Of a stretch of DNA of 51,920 nucleotides, positions 26,366 through 35,046 are shown one piece after another; within the stretch, counting starts at the first letter, position 1; each line of letters starts with the position of its first letter. The stretch covers positions 1-51,920 of the forward strand of contig NZ_KB895436.1 of NCBI RefSeq assembly GCF_000374845.1, read 5' to 3'. Made by a program: the position numbers and the translations under genes. The notes beneath the pieces were generated by a model. That model did not search any database. It was given only the letters and a program-made list of their open reading frames with translations, and was not told where the DNA came from. The DNA is from Paenibacillus terrigena DSM 21567 (GTDB lineage: Bacteria; Bacillota; Bacilli; Paenibacillales; Paenibacillaceae).

Positions 26366-27076
26366 TTATGAGAAGACTTGAAGTGACACCAGGTTCATAA
26401 AATGATCGGATGCCAGACGGCGAACTTCTTCAGGGAACGACGGATTAGAACTGCACACCGAGAGCTTGTACTCTGGGGAAAATGCATATTGTCTAAAATG
26501 CCAGTCCTTCTCAGCTTGATGAGGATAAACAGCAATGCGCGGCTCAAATTCGATCCAGAAAGAATCCGGCGGCATCGACAGGCCTACCCCGATCGCCTTC
26601 ATATAGCTTTCTTTGAGCGTCCACAAATCGTAGAAACATGATAACTTCTGCCGTCCCGTATAGGAGGACAATCGATTTATTTCATTTCTTGCGAAGAATA
26701 AGTCAAATGCAGTCAAGTCGATGCTTTTTATTTGCTCGATATCTACACCGACAGGGTATTCACTCAGTATGAGGACAACCCATTGACCGGAATGGGATAT
26801 ATTAAAATGAATGTGATGAGAACCTGATAAGTAGGGTTTGCCGTATTCATTTTTGAGAATCACAATATCCTTGAAGGGGATGGAACATGTTTTACTTATC
26901 GCGTATCGAATTAATAGTGCGCCTAGCAAAGCTAGGTCGCGGTCTTCTTTTCTTCTAAGCCGCATAATTGGATGCCGATGATCCTCAGGAATCCATTGAA
27001 GGGCATGGTTAAACATTTCCTCGTCTATGTTTTCGGCTCTATTAATAGCGATTAGACAGGGAGAGGTAATCTCCAT
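26366..27076 (-). CDS. Sfp-type 4'-phosphopantetheinyl transferase
   Basis: Transfers phosphopantetheine from CoA to the serine of carrier domains and is needed to activate the NRPS. Motifs in order: FNISHSGQWVV (P1/P2 region), VGVDIEQI (Mg-binding Asp/Glu) and WTLKESYMKAIGVGL (the WxxKESxxK signature). The 236-residue length is typical of Sfp. ATG 27076 is preceded by GAGGTG at good spacing; the in-frame extension to 27175 has no ribosome binding site. It is convergent with the NRPS island, and terminators on both sides make it a single-gene unit. It probably serves PCP1 and PCP2 of the neighbouring NRPS, as AusB serves AusA in staphylococci; a wider housekeeping role is possible. Confidence 0.9.
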   Translation of the reverse strand: MEITSPCLIAINRAENIDEEMFNHALQWIPEDHRHPIMRLRRKEDRDLALLGALLIRYAISKTCSIPFKDIVILKNEYGKPYLSGSHHIHFNISHSGQWVVLILSEYPVGVDIEQIKSIDLTAFDLFFARNEINRLSSYTGRQKLSCFYDLWTLKESYMKAIGVGLSMPPDSFWIEFEPRIAVYPHQAEKDWHFRQYAFSPEYKLSVCSSNPSFPEEVRRLASDHFMNLVSLQVFS

Positions 27077-27159
27077 CCGATAAACACCTCGATATGGCGT
27101 AATTTGAATCATAATATAGAAGTGACCTATCCCTCGGGAGAAGTCGGATAGCGTGAAGC

Positions 27160-27191
27160 AAAGGGTCAACGTCATGTCACGTTGACCCTTT
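27160..27191. terminator. Terminator of the peptidase operon
   Basis: AAAGGGTCAACG (27160-27171) pairs perfectly with CGTTGACCCTTT (27180-27191). It is placed just after the leucyl aminopeptidase stop (minus strand), before the PPTase gene. Confidence 0.88.
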
Positions 27192-27201
27192 ACTGTATCT
27201 A

Positions 27202-28659
27202 TTATTGTTCGCTTTGCTCCGCTCGCTGCATGACGTAGTCTGCTAACAGACGTACGCCGAAGCCTGTTGCCCCTGTACGTTCATAGCCTCGATCGGACGG
27301 CGACTGCACAGTGTTGGCCATGTCGATATGGACCCAGCGGGTATCCGGCTCGACGAATCGGCGCAGGAACAGCGCCGCGGCGTTCGCGCCGCCGTACGCG
27401 CTGGAGCTGATATTGTTCAGGTCCGCATAGTCGCTGCCAAGCAGCGCATCGTCATCGTCGATGAGCGGCATCGGCCATACCCGGTCGCCGCTGACGGCGC
27501 CGAGCTCATGAAGCGACTTCGTGCTGTTCGGGTCGCCCCAGACACCTGCGACGCGCAGGCCGAGCGCGTGTCCGATCGCGCCCGTCAATGTCGCGATATC
27601 GATGATCTCCGCTGCGCCGAGCCGTCCTGCGTGAAGCAGACCATCGGCGAGAATAAGCCGACCTTCCGCATCCGTATTGCCGACCTGCACCGTCAATCCA
27701 TTGGGGTAACGGACGATGGAGGAAGGAAGCAGCGCTCCGGCTCCCGGGACATTATCCGCGATCGCGATCAGGGCGACGACGTTCGCTGCCGCACCACTCG
27801 CGATCAAGAGATCCAGTGCACCGATGACGGCGCAAGCGCCACCCATGTCGAAGCGGGCTTCGCTGAGGTCGCGTCCCGTCTTCACGTTCATGCCGCCCAT
27901 ATCGAACGTCATGCCTTTACCGACCAAGGCGAGTAGGGGCTGGGAAGGATCCGAAGCATAGGCCACTTCGACGAGGGCCGGCAGCTGACGGCTTCCTTGC
28001 GCTACGGCCAATAATCCGTTCATGCCGTGCTCCGCCAATGCTTCGCCCTGATACACCTTCACGCGGGTATGCGCTCGTCCGTCGAACCGTTGAACGATCC
28101 GCTCCGTCAGCTGCTCCGGCGTCATTACATTCGCAGGCTCGTTGCACCAATAGCGTGCCAGCATCGTGCTCTCCGCACGTCGGCGCGACTTCTCAATCGC
28201 GCGCTGCGCAGCACCGCTATCGCCGCCCGCATGCAGCAAGATCAGCTCCTCGAGGGTGCCTTGATGAGGGTCTTTCTTATAGGCGTCAAAGGTATAACGG
28301 CCTAAAATCCAGCCTTCCACCCATGCCCCCAAGACCGCATCGAATGCTAACGTCTCCGCCTGTACGGCATCCAGCAGGACGGCGGCTGAACGGAAGCCCT
28401 CCTGCTCGAATGCACGTATAGCGCAGCCTGCCGCGCGGCGAACCATCTCCGTGCTTAGGCGTTTTGCATGCCCCAGCCCGATGACTGCCGTATGCTGGCT
28501 GCCGCGCGTGCCGTAGAATATCGTCACTTTGCCGTGCGCCGTCATTGCAGGCTTCACGTCATAATCGAGCTCCTGCCGTTCGGCGCCTTCGGCTGCCAGA
28601 TAGACCTTGATGTCTGCTTCGCTGCAGATTGCAGACGATTCTAATACGCGAATGTTCAT
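27202..28659 (-). CDS. Leucyl aminopeptidase, M17 family
   Basis: A 485-residue cytosolic dizinc aminopeptidase that removes N-terminal residues from peptides. The metal and active-site signatures are present: VGKGMTFDMGG (Lys and Asp ligands), RFDMGGACAV, and NTDAEGRLILADGL (the family hallmark). One oddity: the canonical FDSGG is FDMGG here, a Ser-to-Met change beside the metal-binding Asp. Its start overlaps the stop of the dipeptidase gene by four bases, indicating coupling. The base composition of this gene and the next is visibly more GC-rich than the surroundings. It is the last gene of the minus-strand operon. Confidence 0.9.
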   Translation of the reverse strand: MNIRVLESSAICSEADIKVYLAAEGAERQELDYDVKPAMTAHGKVTIFYGTRGSQHTAVIGLGHAKRLSTEMVRRAAGCAIRAFEQEGFRSAAVLLDAVQAETLAFDAVLGAWVEGWILGRYTFDAYKKDPHQGTLEELILLHAGGDSGAAQRAIEKSRRRAESTMLARYWCNEPANVMTPEQLTERIVQRFDGRAHTRVKVYQGEALAEHGMNGLLAVAQGSRQLPALVEVAYASDPSQPLLALVGKGMTFDMGGMNVKTGRDLSEARFDMGGACAVIGALDLLIASGAAANVVALIAIADNVPGAGALLPSSIVRYPNGLTVQVGNTDAEGRLILADGLLHAGRLGAAEIIDIATLTGAIGHALGLRVAGVWGDPNSTKSLHELGAVSGDRVWPMPLIDDDDALLGSDYADLNNISSSAYGGANAAALFLRRFVEPDTRWVHIDMANTVQSPSDRGYERTGATGFGVRLLADYVMQRAEQSEQ

Positions 28660-30179
28660 CGTTGTGCTCTCCCTTCGCCAGGTGCGGAATAATCCAAATT
28701 CGCTAATTCATAGATCGCTCTCGCATAGATCGCCACCGCATTCATCAAGCTGTCGATGCTGATCGACTCATCGGGCTGATGCGCCGTATCGAGCTCGCCT
28801 GGGAAGAGCGGTCCGAATGCTACGCAGTTTGGAAGCTTGCAAGCATACGTTCCGCCTCCGGTCGATAAGAGCGTTGCCTCTTCACCCGTCTGCTCCGTAT
28901 AGACGGTCTGTAGCGTCCGAATCATCGGATGGTCGGCCGGCACGAGATGCGACGGCTTGATGATCGGCGGAGACAGCTCGAAGCCATATGGCGCGATGCG
29001 CGCACGTAATGTATCGATGATCTGTTCGCCTCGGATACAGGATGGGAAGCGAATATTCAGGTGGAAATAGCCTTCAGATGCGGCCGGGTGGTACTGAAGC
29101 AATCCAACATTGACCGTAAGAGCGCCCATCGCATCGTCACGGCTGGCAATTCCCAGCGCTTCGCCTGCCGTATCGCCTGCGAGCAGGTCAGCCGCGCCGC
29201 GAATGAAGCGGGCGTCGTGGCCTACGAATGATTGAGAATTTAGGAAGTCGAGAAGCCGAAGTCCCGCATTGTTACCCAGTTCAGGAACCATGCCGTGGGC
29301 AGACTTCCCTTTCATATGTAGCTTGATTTCTCCAGATCCGCCAACAAGCCCGCCTTCCAGGCCTCTTTCAGCACAAAAGGCCTGCAACGCGAGCGCTAAC
29401 GAATCGAGATCCGCCGCCGATCCGCTCACCACCGCTTCAGCAGCGTCCGGCACCATATTGGCTGCCGTTCCCGAACGGAACGCACACAGCTGCAACGGAG
29501 GCGCACCTACGGAAGCGGGAACCGAATGCTCCCTGGATTCCCCATCAAATCGCAGCGTCATTCGGGTATTCACTTGCCCTTTCTCCGCGTGTACGATCGG
29601 GAAATCCGCATCCGGCGTAAAGCCGGCAAGTGGTGGCCGTTCATAACGGTTGTATACCTCCATGCAGTTCATCCCCGTCTCTTCATCCGTGCCGATAATG
29701 AGGCGAACTTGATGAAGAAGCGGTAGTCCAAGCTCCTTGACGATGAGCAATCCATAGAGAGCGGCTATCGTAGGTCCTTTATCATCAATCGCGCCCCGCG
29801 CGTACAAGCGGCCATCGCGAATTTCGGGCGCGAAGGGAGGAGAGGTCCATTCACCTGTCGCCGGAACGACGTCGACGTGACTGAGTACCGCGATATAATT
29901 TGGCGCCCCCTCAGTATGCACCTCAACAACCTCATGATCTACCTCGCCGCCGTAAGCTGCATAGCCAACGATGCCTTCGTGATTCACGACCTGAAGCCCA
30001 TGCTGTGCAGCGAGGTCCAGTACATAGCGCAGCGCCCGTGCGGATTCGACTCCGAGCGGTGCGCCAGGACCTGCGGTGCTTAAGTTCTTCACGCTAGGAA
30101 TGGCAAGGAGCGACGACAAGTCGCGCATAAGCGCTTCTTGCCGCCGCTGAACTTCGTAATTCCAGTCGATGTTCGGCAT
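28656..30179 (-). CDS. M20-family dipeptidase (PepV-like)
   Basis: A 507-residue zinc dipeptidase of the PepV group. Metal ligands and catalytic residues are visible: LSHVDVVPATGEW (first His and catalytic Asp), YARGAIDDKGPT (bridging Asp), GTDEETGMN (catalytic Glu pair) and FTPDADFPIVHAEKG (Asp ligand). The C-terminal part carries the last His region in the CVAFGPLFPGELDTAHQPDE segment. The frame opens upstream at 30356, but that part runs through the preceding gene; ATG 30179 has AGGAG at ideal spacing and gives a normal N-terminus. It starts four bases after the asparaginase-like gene and overlaps the aminopeptidase gene, so the three enzymes are co-expressed. Confidence 0.9.
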   Translation of the reverse strand: MPNIDWNYEVQRRQEALMRDLSSLLAIPSVKNLSTAGPGAPLGVESARALRYVLDLAAQHGLQVVNHEGIVGYAAYGGEVDHEVVEVHTEGAPNYIAVLSHVDVVPATGEWTSPPFAPEIRDGRLYARGAIDDKGPTIAALYGLLIVKELGLPLLHQVRLIIGTDEETGMNCMEVYNRYERPPLAGFTPDADFPIVHAEKGQVNTRMTLRFDGESREHSVPASVGAPPLQLCAFRSGTAANMVPDAAEAVVSGSAADLDSLALALQAFCAERGLEGGLVGGSGEIKLHMKGKSAHGMVPELGNNAGLRLLDFLNSQSFVGHDARFIRGAADLLAGDTAGEALGIASRDDAMGALTVNVGLLQYHPAASEGYFHLNIRFPSCIRGEQIIDTLRARIAPYGFELSPPIIKPSHLVPADHPMIRTLQTVYTEQTGEEATLLSTGGGTYACKLPNCVAFGPLFPGELDTAHQPDESISIDSLMNAVAIYARAIYELANLDYSAPGEGRAQR

Positions 30180-30183
30180 GATA

Positions 30184-31269
30184 CTACTCCTGATGCAGCG
30201 TGAAGACGCTGCGGTTCTCGCCGATAACGAGTCCGTTGTCGTTGCGAATCGCCGGTGGACCAATGTGGTACATCCGATCAATCGTTGCTTGATTCTTATA
30301 TCCGATTTGCTCCAGGATCGAAGCGACCGCGATCGGCCATTCATCTTCGGAGCCATCGGTTACTTTGAGTGCAAACGCAAGACGCTCTTTCTTCAGAGCG
30401 AAGCAATAGATGCCTTTTGCTCCACCTTTCGCTACGATATTATCGTCCATGAGCAGATTCGGACAGATCAGATACTCCGCCGAGATCATGCGTGGATAGG
30501 CATTCATAAGTGTTGTGACTTTCACGACCGCTTCACGCAGCTTCGCATCTTCGATCAAATCCGGGCAAGCGAGCTTGAGGAAGGCGATTGCCATATTCCG
30601 AAGCGGCATGCCGAATACAGGGAAGCCGCAGCCGTCGGTTCCGATCTGAATATCTTGAACAGGGCATTCGGATAACTCCGATGCAATCTGTAGAATACGC
30701 ACTTGTGCGGGATGGTCAGCAGCATAATATTCATCAAGCGAATAGCCCATACCTTTGCAGTATGCGAGAACGCCGAGGTGTTTACCAGAGCAGTTATGAT
30801 AGATGCGGCGCTGCGGTTTATGATCCCCTACAAGCGTGTCCCGTGCGTCTGCATCTAACGGATAGGTCGGCTTGCAGACGAGGACATTCTCGTCTAGCCC
30901 CAGCTTGGTCATCATGCCTTCCAACGCCTCAACATGATAAGGAAGCGCACGATGTGAAGCCATCATAATGGCTTGTTCTTCCGGGGTGAACCCGAATTTC
31001 TCGTCAAATCCTTCGAGGAAAAATGGAATCGCTTGAATCGGTTTTGCTGCGGAACGCATGAAGGTAACCCATTCCGGATCCCCTGAACGATACGTCGTGT
31101 GTCCGGTTTCATCGACGCCGCAGACATGTCCATAATGGACATTCTCAAGGTGCCCGCCGCGGAATTCGAGCACGAGTGGCTCGGCATTGCGCGTCATTTC
31201 CATGGCAGCGGTTTCAACCGCTGGTTTACTTGGTAATGATTCGTGATTATGATTTAGCTCAGTTGTCAT
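30184..31269 (-). CDS. Asparaginase II-family protein (thermolabile L-asparaginase type)
   Basis: A 361-residue member of the Asparaginase_II family, the group that includes rhizobial inducible L-asparaginases unrelated to AnsA/AnsB. Family motifs seen: FMRSAAKP (Ser-x-x-Lys catalytic pair), YHNCSGKHLGVL (Cys and Lys) and GTDGCGFPVFGMPL (DGCG). The usual ASHSGEPxH motif is altered to ASHRALPYH, so activity or substrate may differ. GGGAGGG lies seven bases before ATG 31269. It is grouped with two peptidases and a sugar-type ABC transporter, which points to use of an amino-acyl or peptide-like compound; the true substrate is unknown. Confidence 0.75.
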   Translation of the reverse strand: MTTELNHNHESLPSKPAVETAAMEMTRNAEPLVLEFRGGHLENVHYGHVCGVDETGHTTYRSGDPEWVTFMRSAAKPIQAIPFFLEGFDEKFGFTPEEQAIMMASHRALPYHVEALEGMMTKLGLDENVLVCKPTYPLDADARDTLVGDHKPQRRIYHNCSGKHLGVLAYCKGMGYSLDEYYAADHPAQVRILQIASELSECPVQDIQIGTDGCGFPVFGMPLRNMAIAFLKLACPDLIEDAKLREAVVKVTTLMNAYPRMISAEYLICPNLLMDDNIVAKGGAKGIYCFALKKERLAFALKVTDGSEDEWPIAVASILEQIGYKNQATIDRMYHIGPPAIRNDNGLVIGENRSVFTLHQE

Positions 31270-31308
31270 GTATAGTCCCTCCCATGTCTACATTATGCAA
31301 CAATCGAA

Positions 31309-31338
31309 AGGACCCGTCCATAGAACAGAACGGATCCT
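31309..31338 (-). terminator. Weak terminator/attenuator between binding protein and enzyme genes
   Basis: On the minus strand AGGATCCGT pairs with ACGGGTCCT (one G-U) and is followed by only TTTC. It probably lowers, rather than stops, transcription into the downstream enzyme genes. Confidence 0.5.
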
Positions 31339-31349
31339 TATCACATCAA

Positions 31350-33029
31350 TTATTTTTTCGTCTGCGCATCATAAGCTTCCTGATAGATCTCGATGAGGCG
31401 TTTCAGATTCATGCCATCGAGCGTGCTGATATAGGTATTCCATTCCTTATCAACGTCGGCATCTCCGATGACGAAGCGGGCTAACATTTCATCCACATAA
31501 TCATTGACGGTCTTCGAGAGATCAGCAATCTCTGTTGCTTGCTCATTCGTCATGAAGAGCGGAGGAACCGTTGCAATATTCGTTGGTTTGTAAGGCTCAT
31601 AATTATTCTTCGTCTCGTTGTAGAGAATCACCTCGAGATCTTTCTCACCTTTGCTCACCGCGCTAAGGCGGAATTCATTGGAGCGAAGAGCAGGACCCGT
31701 CTGTGCCCAGTTCACGTTCTGTACTTCCCCGAACGATTTCAATTCGGACCATTTCGCTGGCTTGCCGTCGATACCGATCTCGCCTTCTTTGGCATCACGC
31801 CATTCTATGTCTGGACGACCATAATTGCTGCGCAGCGTATGCTCGTATTCGTATAATCCATCGGCCCAACGGAGCGCGATTTCAGGATTTTTCGCTTTAT
31901 TCGTAATGAGGAAAGCCCCTGTCGTTAAGCTTGTTGCATCGTTTGGCGCATATTGCACGCCACCAGGGCCTTTCAAGACCGGAACGGTAGTATACTCGCT
32001 CCAGCGACCGCTCTCGCCGAGCAGCTGCGTGAATACCCCTTGGTGTCCGCCGGTTGAAGCGCCGAGCAGGACTTCCTTCGGATTTTCCCCGATCTGAATA
32101 AGCTGATTATCGTCTTGGGTGAATGATTCAGGAGCAATCAAACCTTCCGCATAGAGCTTGTGCAGATACTTCAAGCCTTCTTTCCATTCCGGCTTCGTGT
32201 AGGAGACATCGAGCTTGCCGTCCTGCACGAATAGATGCTTCGTCGATCCATACATCGGGTTGTAGACGAAGGAGTTCATCAGGAACCCATCAATGGAAGA
32301 TCTCCACGATTTTGGTGAGATGGATAGTGGAATCTCATCGGCTTTGCCGTTGCCATTCGGGTCCTTCGTCTTGAACGCTTTGAGCACGTTGTACAGCTCC
32401 TCGGTCGTCGTCGGCATACTGAGACCTAATTTATCGAGCCACGGCTTGTAGATCCACATCTTCTGACTCATCGAGCAGTGGTAGCATTCATTCACTTCAG
32501 GCAGAGAGTAGATGTTGCCGCCTGGTGCGGTAATCGCTGCTTTAATATCAGGGCGATCGGCGAACATCTTCTTCGTCTGCGTGCCTTGCTTCTCAATCAG
32601 ATCATTCAATGGCAGGAATACGCCCTGCGTGCCATAGATCATTTCTTGTGCAGGCGACACGTTCATTCCGAAGATGACATCCGGATAGTCTTCACTGGCA
32701 AGCACGAGGTTCAGTTTCTCCTGCATGCTCTGCTCGGGAACGACTTCCCATTCAATGTGGACATTGGTTTTCTCTTCATACCATTTGGTGAATTCATTCG
32801 TCGAGAAATTCTCGACGAGCGGATTGCCGCGCACCATAACCTTCAGCGTAACTTTCTCTTTGGTAATCGGGTAAGTGCCTGGCGGCGTCAACAAGCTGTC
32901 TGTCGTCGCTGTACCTTCTTTTGGCGTATCCGTTGTCGTGCCTTTCCCTTCATTCGAACCGGAGCAAGCGGATAGAACAGTAGTAAGTAGAAGCAAGATT
33001 GCGATAAGCGTAACCCATGTTTTTCTCAT
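31350..33029 (-). CDS. Extracellular solute-binding lipoprotein (LplA-like, CUT1 ABC transporter)
   Basis: A 559-residue substrate-binding protein. The signal peptide ends in the lipobox LSAC (residues about 19-22), so it is anchored as a lipoprotein. A Ser/Thr/Gly-rich linker leads to a family 1 binding fold (VTLKVMVRGNPLVENFSTNE, then WYEEKTNVHIEWEVVP). DPNGNGKADEIPL is an EF-hand-like calcium loop common in this Paenibacillus/Bacillus LplA group. Two permease genes lie just upstream in the same direction. There is no ATPase gene, as usual for LplABC-type systems, which share a general ATPase (MsmX-like). Substrate unknown, probably an oligosaccharide or glycoconjugate. Confidence 0.9.
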   Translation of the reverse strand: MRKTWVTLIAILLLLTTVLSACSGSNEGKGTTTDTPKEGTATTDSLLTPPGTYPITKEKVTLKVMVRGNPLVENFSTNEFTKWYEEKTNVHIEWEVVPEQSMQEKLNLVLASEDYPDVIFGMNVSPAQEMIYGTQGVFLPLNDLIEKQGTQTKKMFADRPDIKAAITAPGGNIYSLPEVNECYHCSMSQKMWIYKPWLDKLGLSMPTTTEELYNVLKAFKTKDPNGNGKADEIPLSISPKSWRSSIDGFLMNSFVYNPMYGSTKHLFVQDGKLDVSYTKPEWKEGLKYLHKLYAEGLIAPESFTQDDNQLIQIGENPKEVLLGASTGGHQGVFTQLLGESGRWSEYTTVPVLKGPGGVQYAPNDATSLTTGAFLITNKAKNPEIALRWADGLYEYEHTLRSNYGRPDIEWRDAKEGEIGIDGKPAKWSELKSFGEVQNVNWAQTGPALRSNEFRLSAVSKGEKDLEVILYNETKNNYEPYKPTNIATVPPLFMTNEQATEIADLSKTVNDYVDEMLARFVIGDADVDKEWNTYISTLDGMNLKRLIEIYQEAYDAQTKK

Positions 33030-33063
33030 AGAGACCCTCCCATAATGGTTCTAGTAACCAACC

Positions 33064-33963
33064 TTAGCCCTTAATAGAGCCAATCATGACGCCTTTCACG
33101 AAAAACTTCTGCACGAACGGATAGACGATAAGCAACGGGACAGAGGATACGACAATGAGCGAATACTTCAATAGTTCGCGCAAGCCTTGGCGGGCCGCCG
33201 CCGTTTTGACATCCCCCAGCATATCGATCTTCACTTCGTTCTGAACCAAGATGTCCCGAAGAATGAGCTGTAATGGATACAACTCAGGGTCTTTCAAATA
33301 GATCATCGCGTTAAAATATTGATTCCAATGCCCGACGGCGTAGAACAAAGCGATGACGGCCAGAATCGGTCCGGACAACGGAAGCACGATGCTCCGCAGG
33401 AAGCGAAAATCATTGCATCCGTCCATTTGTGATGCTTCGAGCAGTTCATGTGGAATCGTCGTCTGAAAATACGTTCGCATAATGATCACATTCCATACGG
33501 ATAGCGCAGTCGGAATGAGCATGGCCCAGACCGTGTCGATCATATGCAGCTCTTTGACGACGAAATACGTTGGAATCAGTCCGCCGCTGAACATCATGGT
33601 GAACACGAAGATTAGCATGAAGACATTTCGACCGTTGAAATCCCGTCTGGATAGCGGATAGGCAGCTAAGATCGTCATGATGACATTGATCAAAGTTCCC
33701 GCGATCGTATAGAACACCGTATTTTGGAATCCCGTGAGTATATTTTTGTTCTTGAAAACGGCCTTATAGCCATCCAGCGACGGTTCGACGGGCCATAGCC
33801 ATACTTTGCCGGATAGAACGGCATAGCTCGAACTAAATGAAGCGCTTACAACATAGATGAGCGGATACAAGATGATGAGGAGCACGATCGAGAGAATCAC
33901 ATAGTTAACGATGGTGAATGCCTTGTCGCTGCCCGACTCGCGAATGGTGGAATGTTGTTGCAT
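33064..33963 (-). CDS. ABC transporter permease, YtcP/CUT1 type
   Basis: A 299-residue inner permease of a carbohydrate ABC importer. It has six membrane segments, starting FTIVNYVILSIVLLIILYPL, and the cytoplasmic EAA loop ELLEASQMDGCNDFRFLRSI followed by VLPLSGP, which docks the ATPase. The C-terminus KFFVKGVMIGSIKG is typical of the YtcP group. A strong AGGAGGGGGA site precedes ATG 33963. It is 15 bases from the partner permease upstream. Confidence 0.92.
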   Translation of the reverse strand: MQQHSTIRESGSDKAFTIVNYVILSIVLLIILYPLIYVVSASFSSSYAVLSGKVWLWPVEPSLDGYKAVFKNKNILTGFQNTVFYTIAGTLINVIMTILAAYPLSRRDFNGRNVFMLIFVFTMMFSGGLIPTYFVVKELHMIDTVWAMLIPTALSVWNVIIMRTYFQTTIPHELLEASQMDGCNDFRFLRSIVLPLSGPILAVIALFYAVGHWNQYFNAMIYLKDPELYPLQLILRDILVQNEVKIDMLGDVKTAAARQGLRELLKYSLIVVSSVPLLIVYPFVQKFFVKGVMIGSIKG

Positions 33964-33978
33964 CGTTGTCTCCCCCTC

Positions 33979-34887
33979 CTACCATAGACTTTCTTGCCCG
34001 ACCTTTTTCGCCGTCTGGTTAACGACGATCAGCAGGACAAAACCAATCGCGGCTTTGAATAGGCCAATTGCGGTCGCGTATGAGAAATTCATTGCTTGCG
34101 AGACGAGCCCAACTTTGTACACGTACGTATCAATGACCTCCGAAGTTCGCAAGTTCAGTGAATTTTGCATGAGCAGGATCTTCTCGAAGCCCGTCTCCAT
34201 CATCTGCCCTGTATTCAGGATTAACAGAATGACGGCAATCGGCATAATACCAGGGATATCGATGTGACGCATCCGCTGGACTTTGTTGGCGCCATCCATG
34301 ACAGCCGCTTCGTGCAGAGAGGGATCAATCCCCGCGAGCGCTGCCAAATAAATGATGCAAGCAAACCCGACGTTCTGCCAGACATAGGAACCGACATAGA
34401 TGGTCTGATACATCGATGCTTCACCCATGAAGTTGATCGGATCCACACCGAACCATCCCAAGATGTGATTGACGATCCCCGTGCGGGGGTCAAGGAATTG
34501 GAACAGCAAGCCGACAACGACGACGAGTGAGATGAAGTAGGGCGCATACGTAACCATTTGGACTGTTTTCTTGAAGCGTTCATTTTTCACATAATTAAGT
34601 CCTAAAGCGAGCAGGATCGGGAACGGGAAACTCGCGAGAAGCGTGTAGAAGCTGATGGATAGCGTGTTGGTCAGCAAGCGCCAAAATTCGTGAGAGTTGA
34701 AGAACCGTTCGAAATGCGTGAATCCTGCCCATGGGCTGCCGAACATGCCTTTGGTGATCGAATACTGTTTGAATGCGATAATGTTGCCGAGCATCGGGGC
34801 ATATTTGAACACGATGATGTAGAGAAGCGGCAAGGCAAATAACGCGTACAGCTGCCACCCCTTTTTTAACGATATCCAAGATTTCAG
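33979..34887 (-). CDS. ABC transporter permease, LplB/CUT1 type
   Basis: A 302-residue permease partner. The family N-terminus K-K-G-W-Q-L-Y-A-L-F-A-L-P-L-L-Y-I-I-V-F is complete only if translation begins upstream of the TTG at 34833. The best start is CTG at 34887, with AAGGGGGA eight bases upstream; there is no ATG, GTG or TTG in frame nearby. The EAA loop is LHEAAVMDGANKVQRMRHID followed by IPGI. It is the first gene of the transport operon; a cre site lies 60 bases upstream. The unusual start codon is shared with sigW in this window. Confidence 0.9.
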   Translation of the reverse strand: MKSWISLKKGWQLYALFALPLLYIIVFKYAPMLGNIIAFKQYSITKGMFGSPWAGFTHFERFFNSHEFWRLLTNTLSISFYTLLASFPFPILLALGLNYVKNERFKKTVQMVTYAPYFISLVVVVGLLFQFLDPRTGIVNHILGWFGVDPINFMGEASMYQTIYVGSYVWQNVGFACIIYLAALAGIDPSLHEAAVMDGANKVQRMRHIDIPGIMPIAVILLILNTGQMMETGFEKILLMQNSLNLRTSEVIDTYVYKVGLVSQAMNFSYATAIGLFKAAIGFVLLIVVNQTAKKVGQESLW

Positions 34888-34946
34888 CTGTGATTCCCCC
34901 TTGAATGTCCATTGGTTAACCGGCCGGTGATTTGAAGTATAGAGTG

Positions 34947-34960
34947 AGTAAGCGCTTTCG
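34947..34960 (-). promoter_or_regulatory. CcpA-type cre site upstream of the transport operon
   Basis: Read on the minus strand, CGAAAGCGCTTACT matches 12 of 14 positions of the cre consensus (TGWAANCGNTWNCA). It lies just upstream of lplB and would place the whole transporter-peptidase operon under carbon catabolite control. Confidence 0.7.
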
Positions 34961-34998
34961 TAAATGCGTTAAATTCAAGGGCTATGCAGGTTTTTAGA

Positions 34999-35023
34999 AA
35001 AGGAATAAATGCTCGTTTATTCC
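34999..35023 (-). terminator. Terminator after the membrane AraC regulator gene
   Basis: On the minus strand GGAATAAA, a six-base loop and TTTATTCC are followed by TTTT. It separates the regulator from the transporter operon. Confidence 0.75.
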
Positions 35024-35046
35024 CTAATCAAGTGCTGTGCAATCCT

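Noticed and set aside
27328-27936. Plus-strand ORFs within the aminopeptidase gene
   Set aside because: Long antisense frames are expected in GC-rich genes; no start signals or motifs.
30180-30356. Upstream extension of the dipeptidase frame
   Set aside because: It lies inside the asparaginase-like gene in another frame; ATG 30179 has a proper ribosome binding site and a family-like N-terminus.
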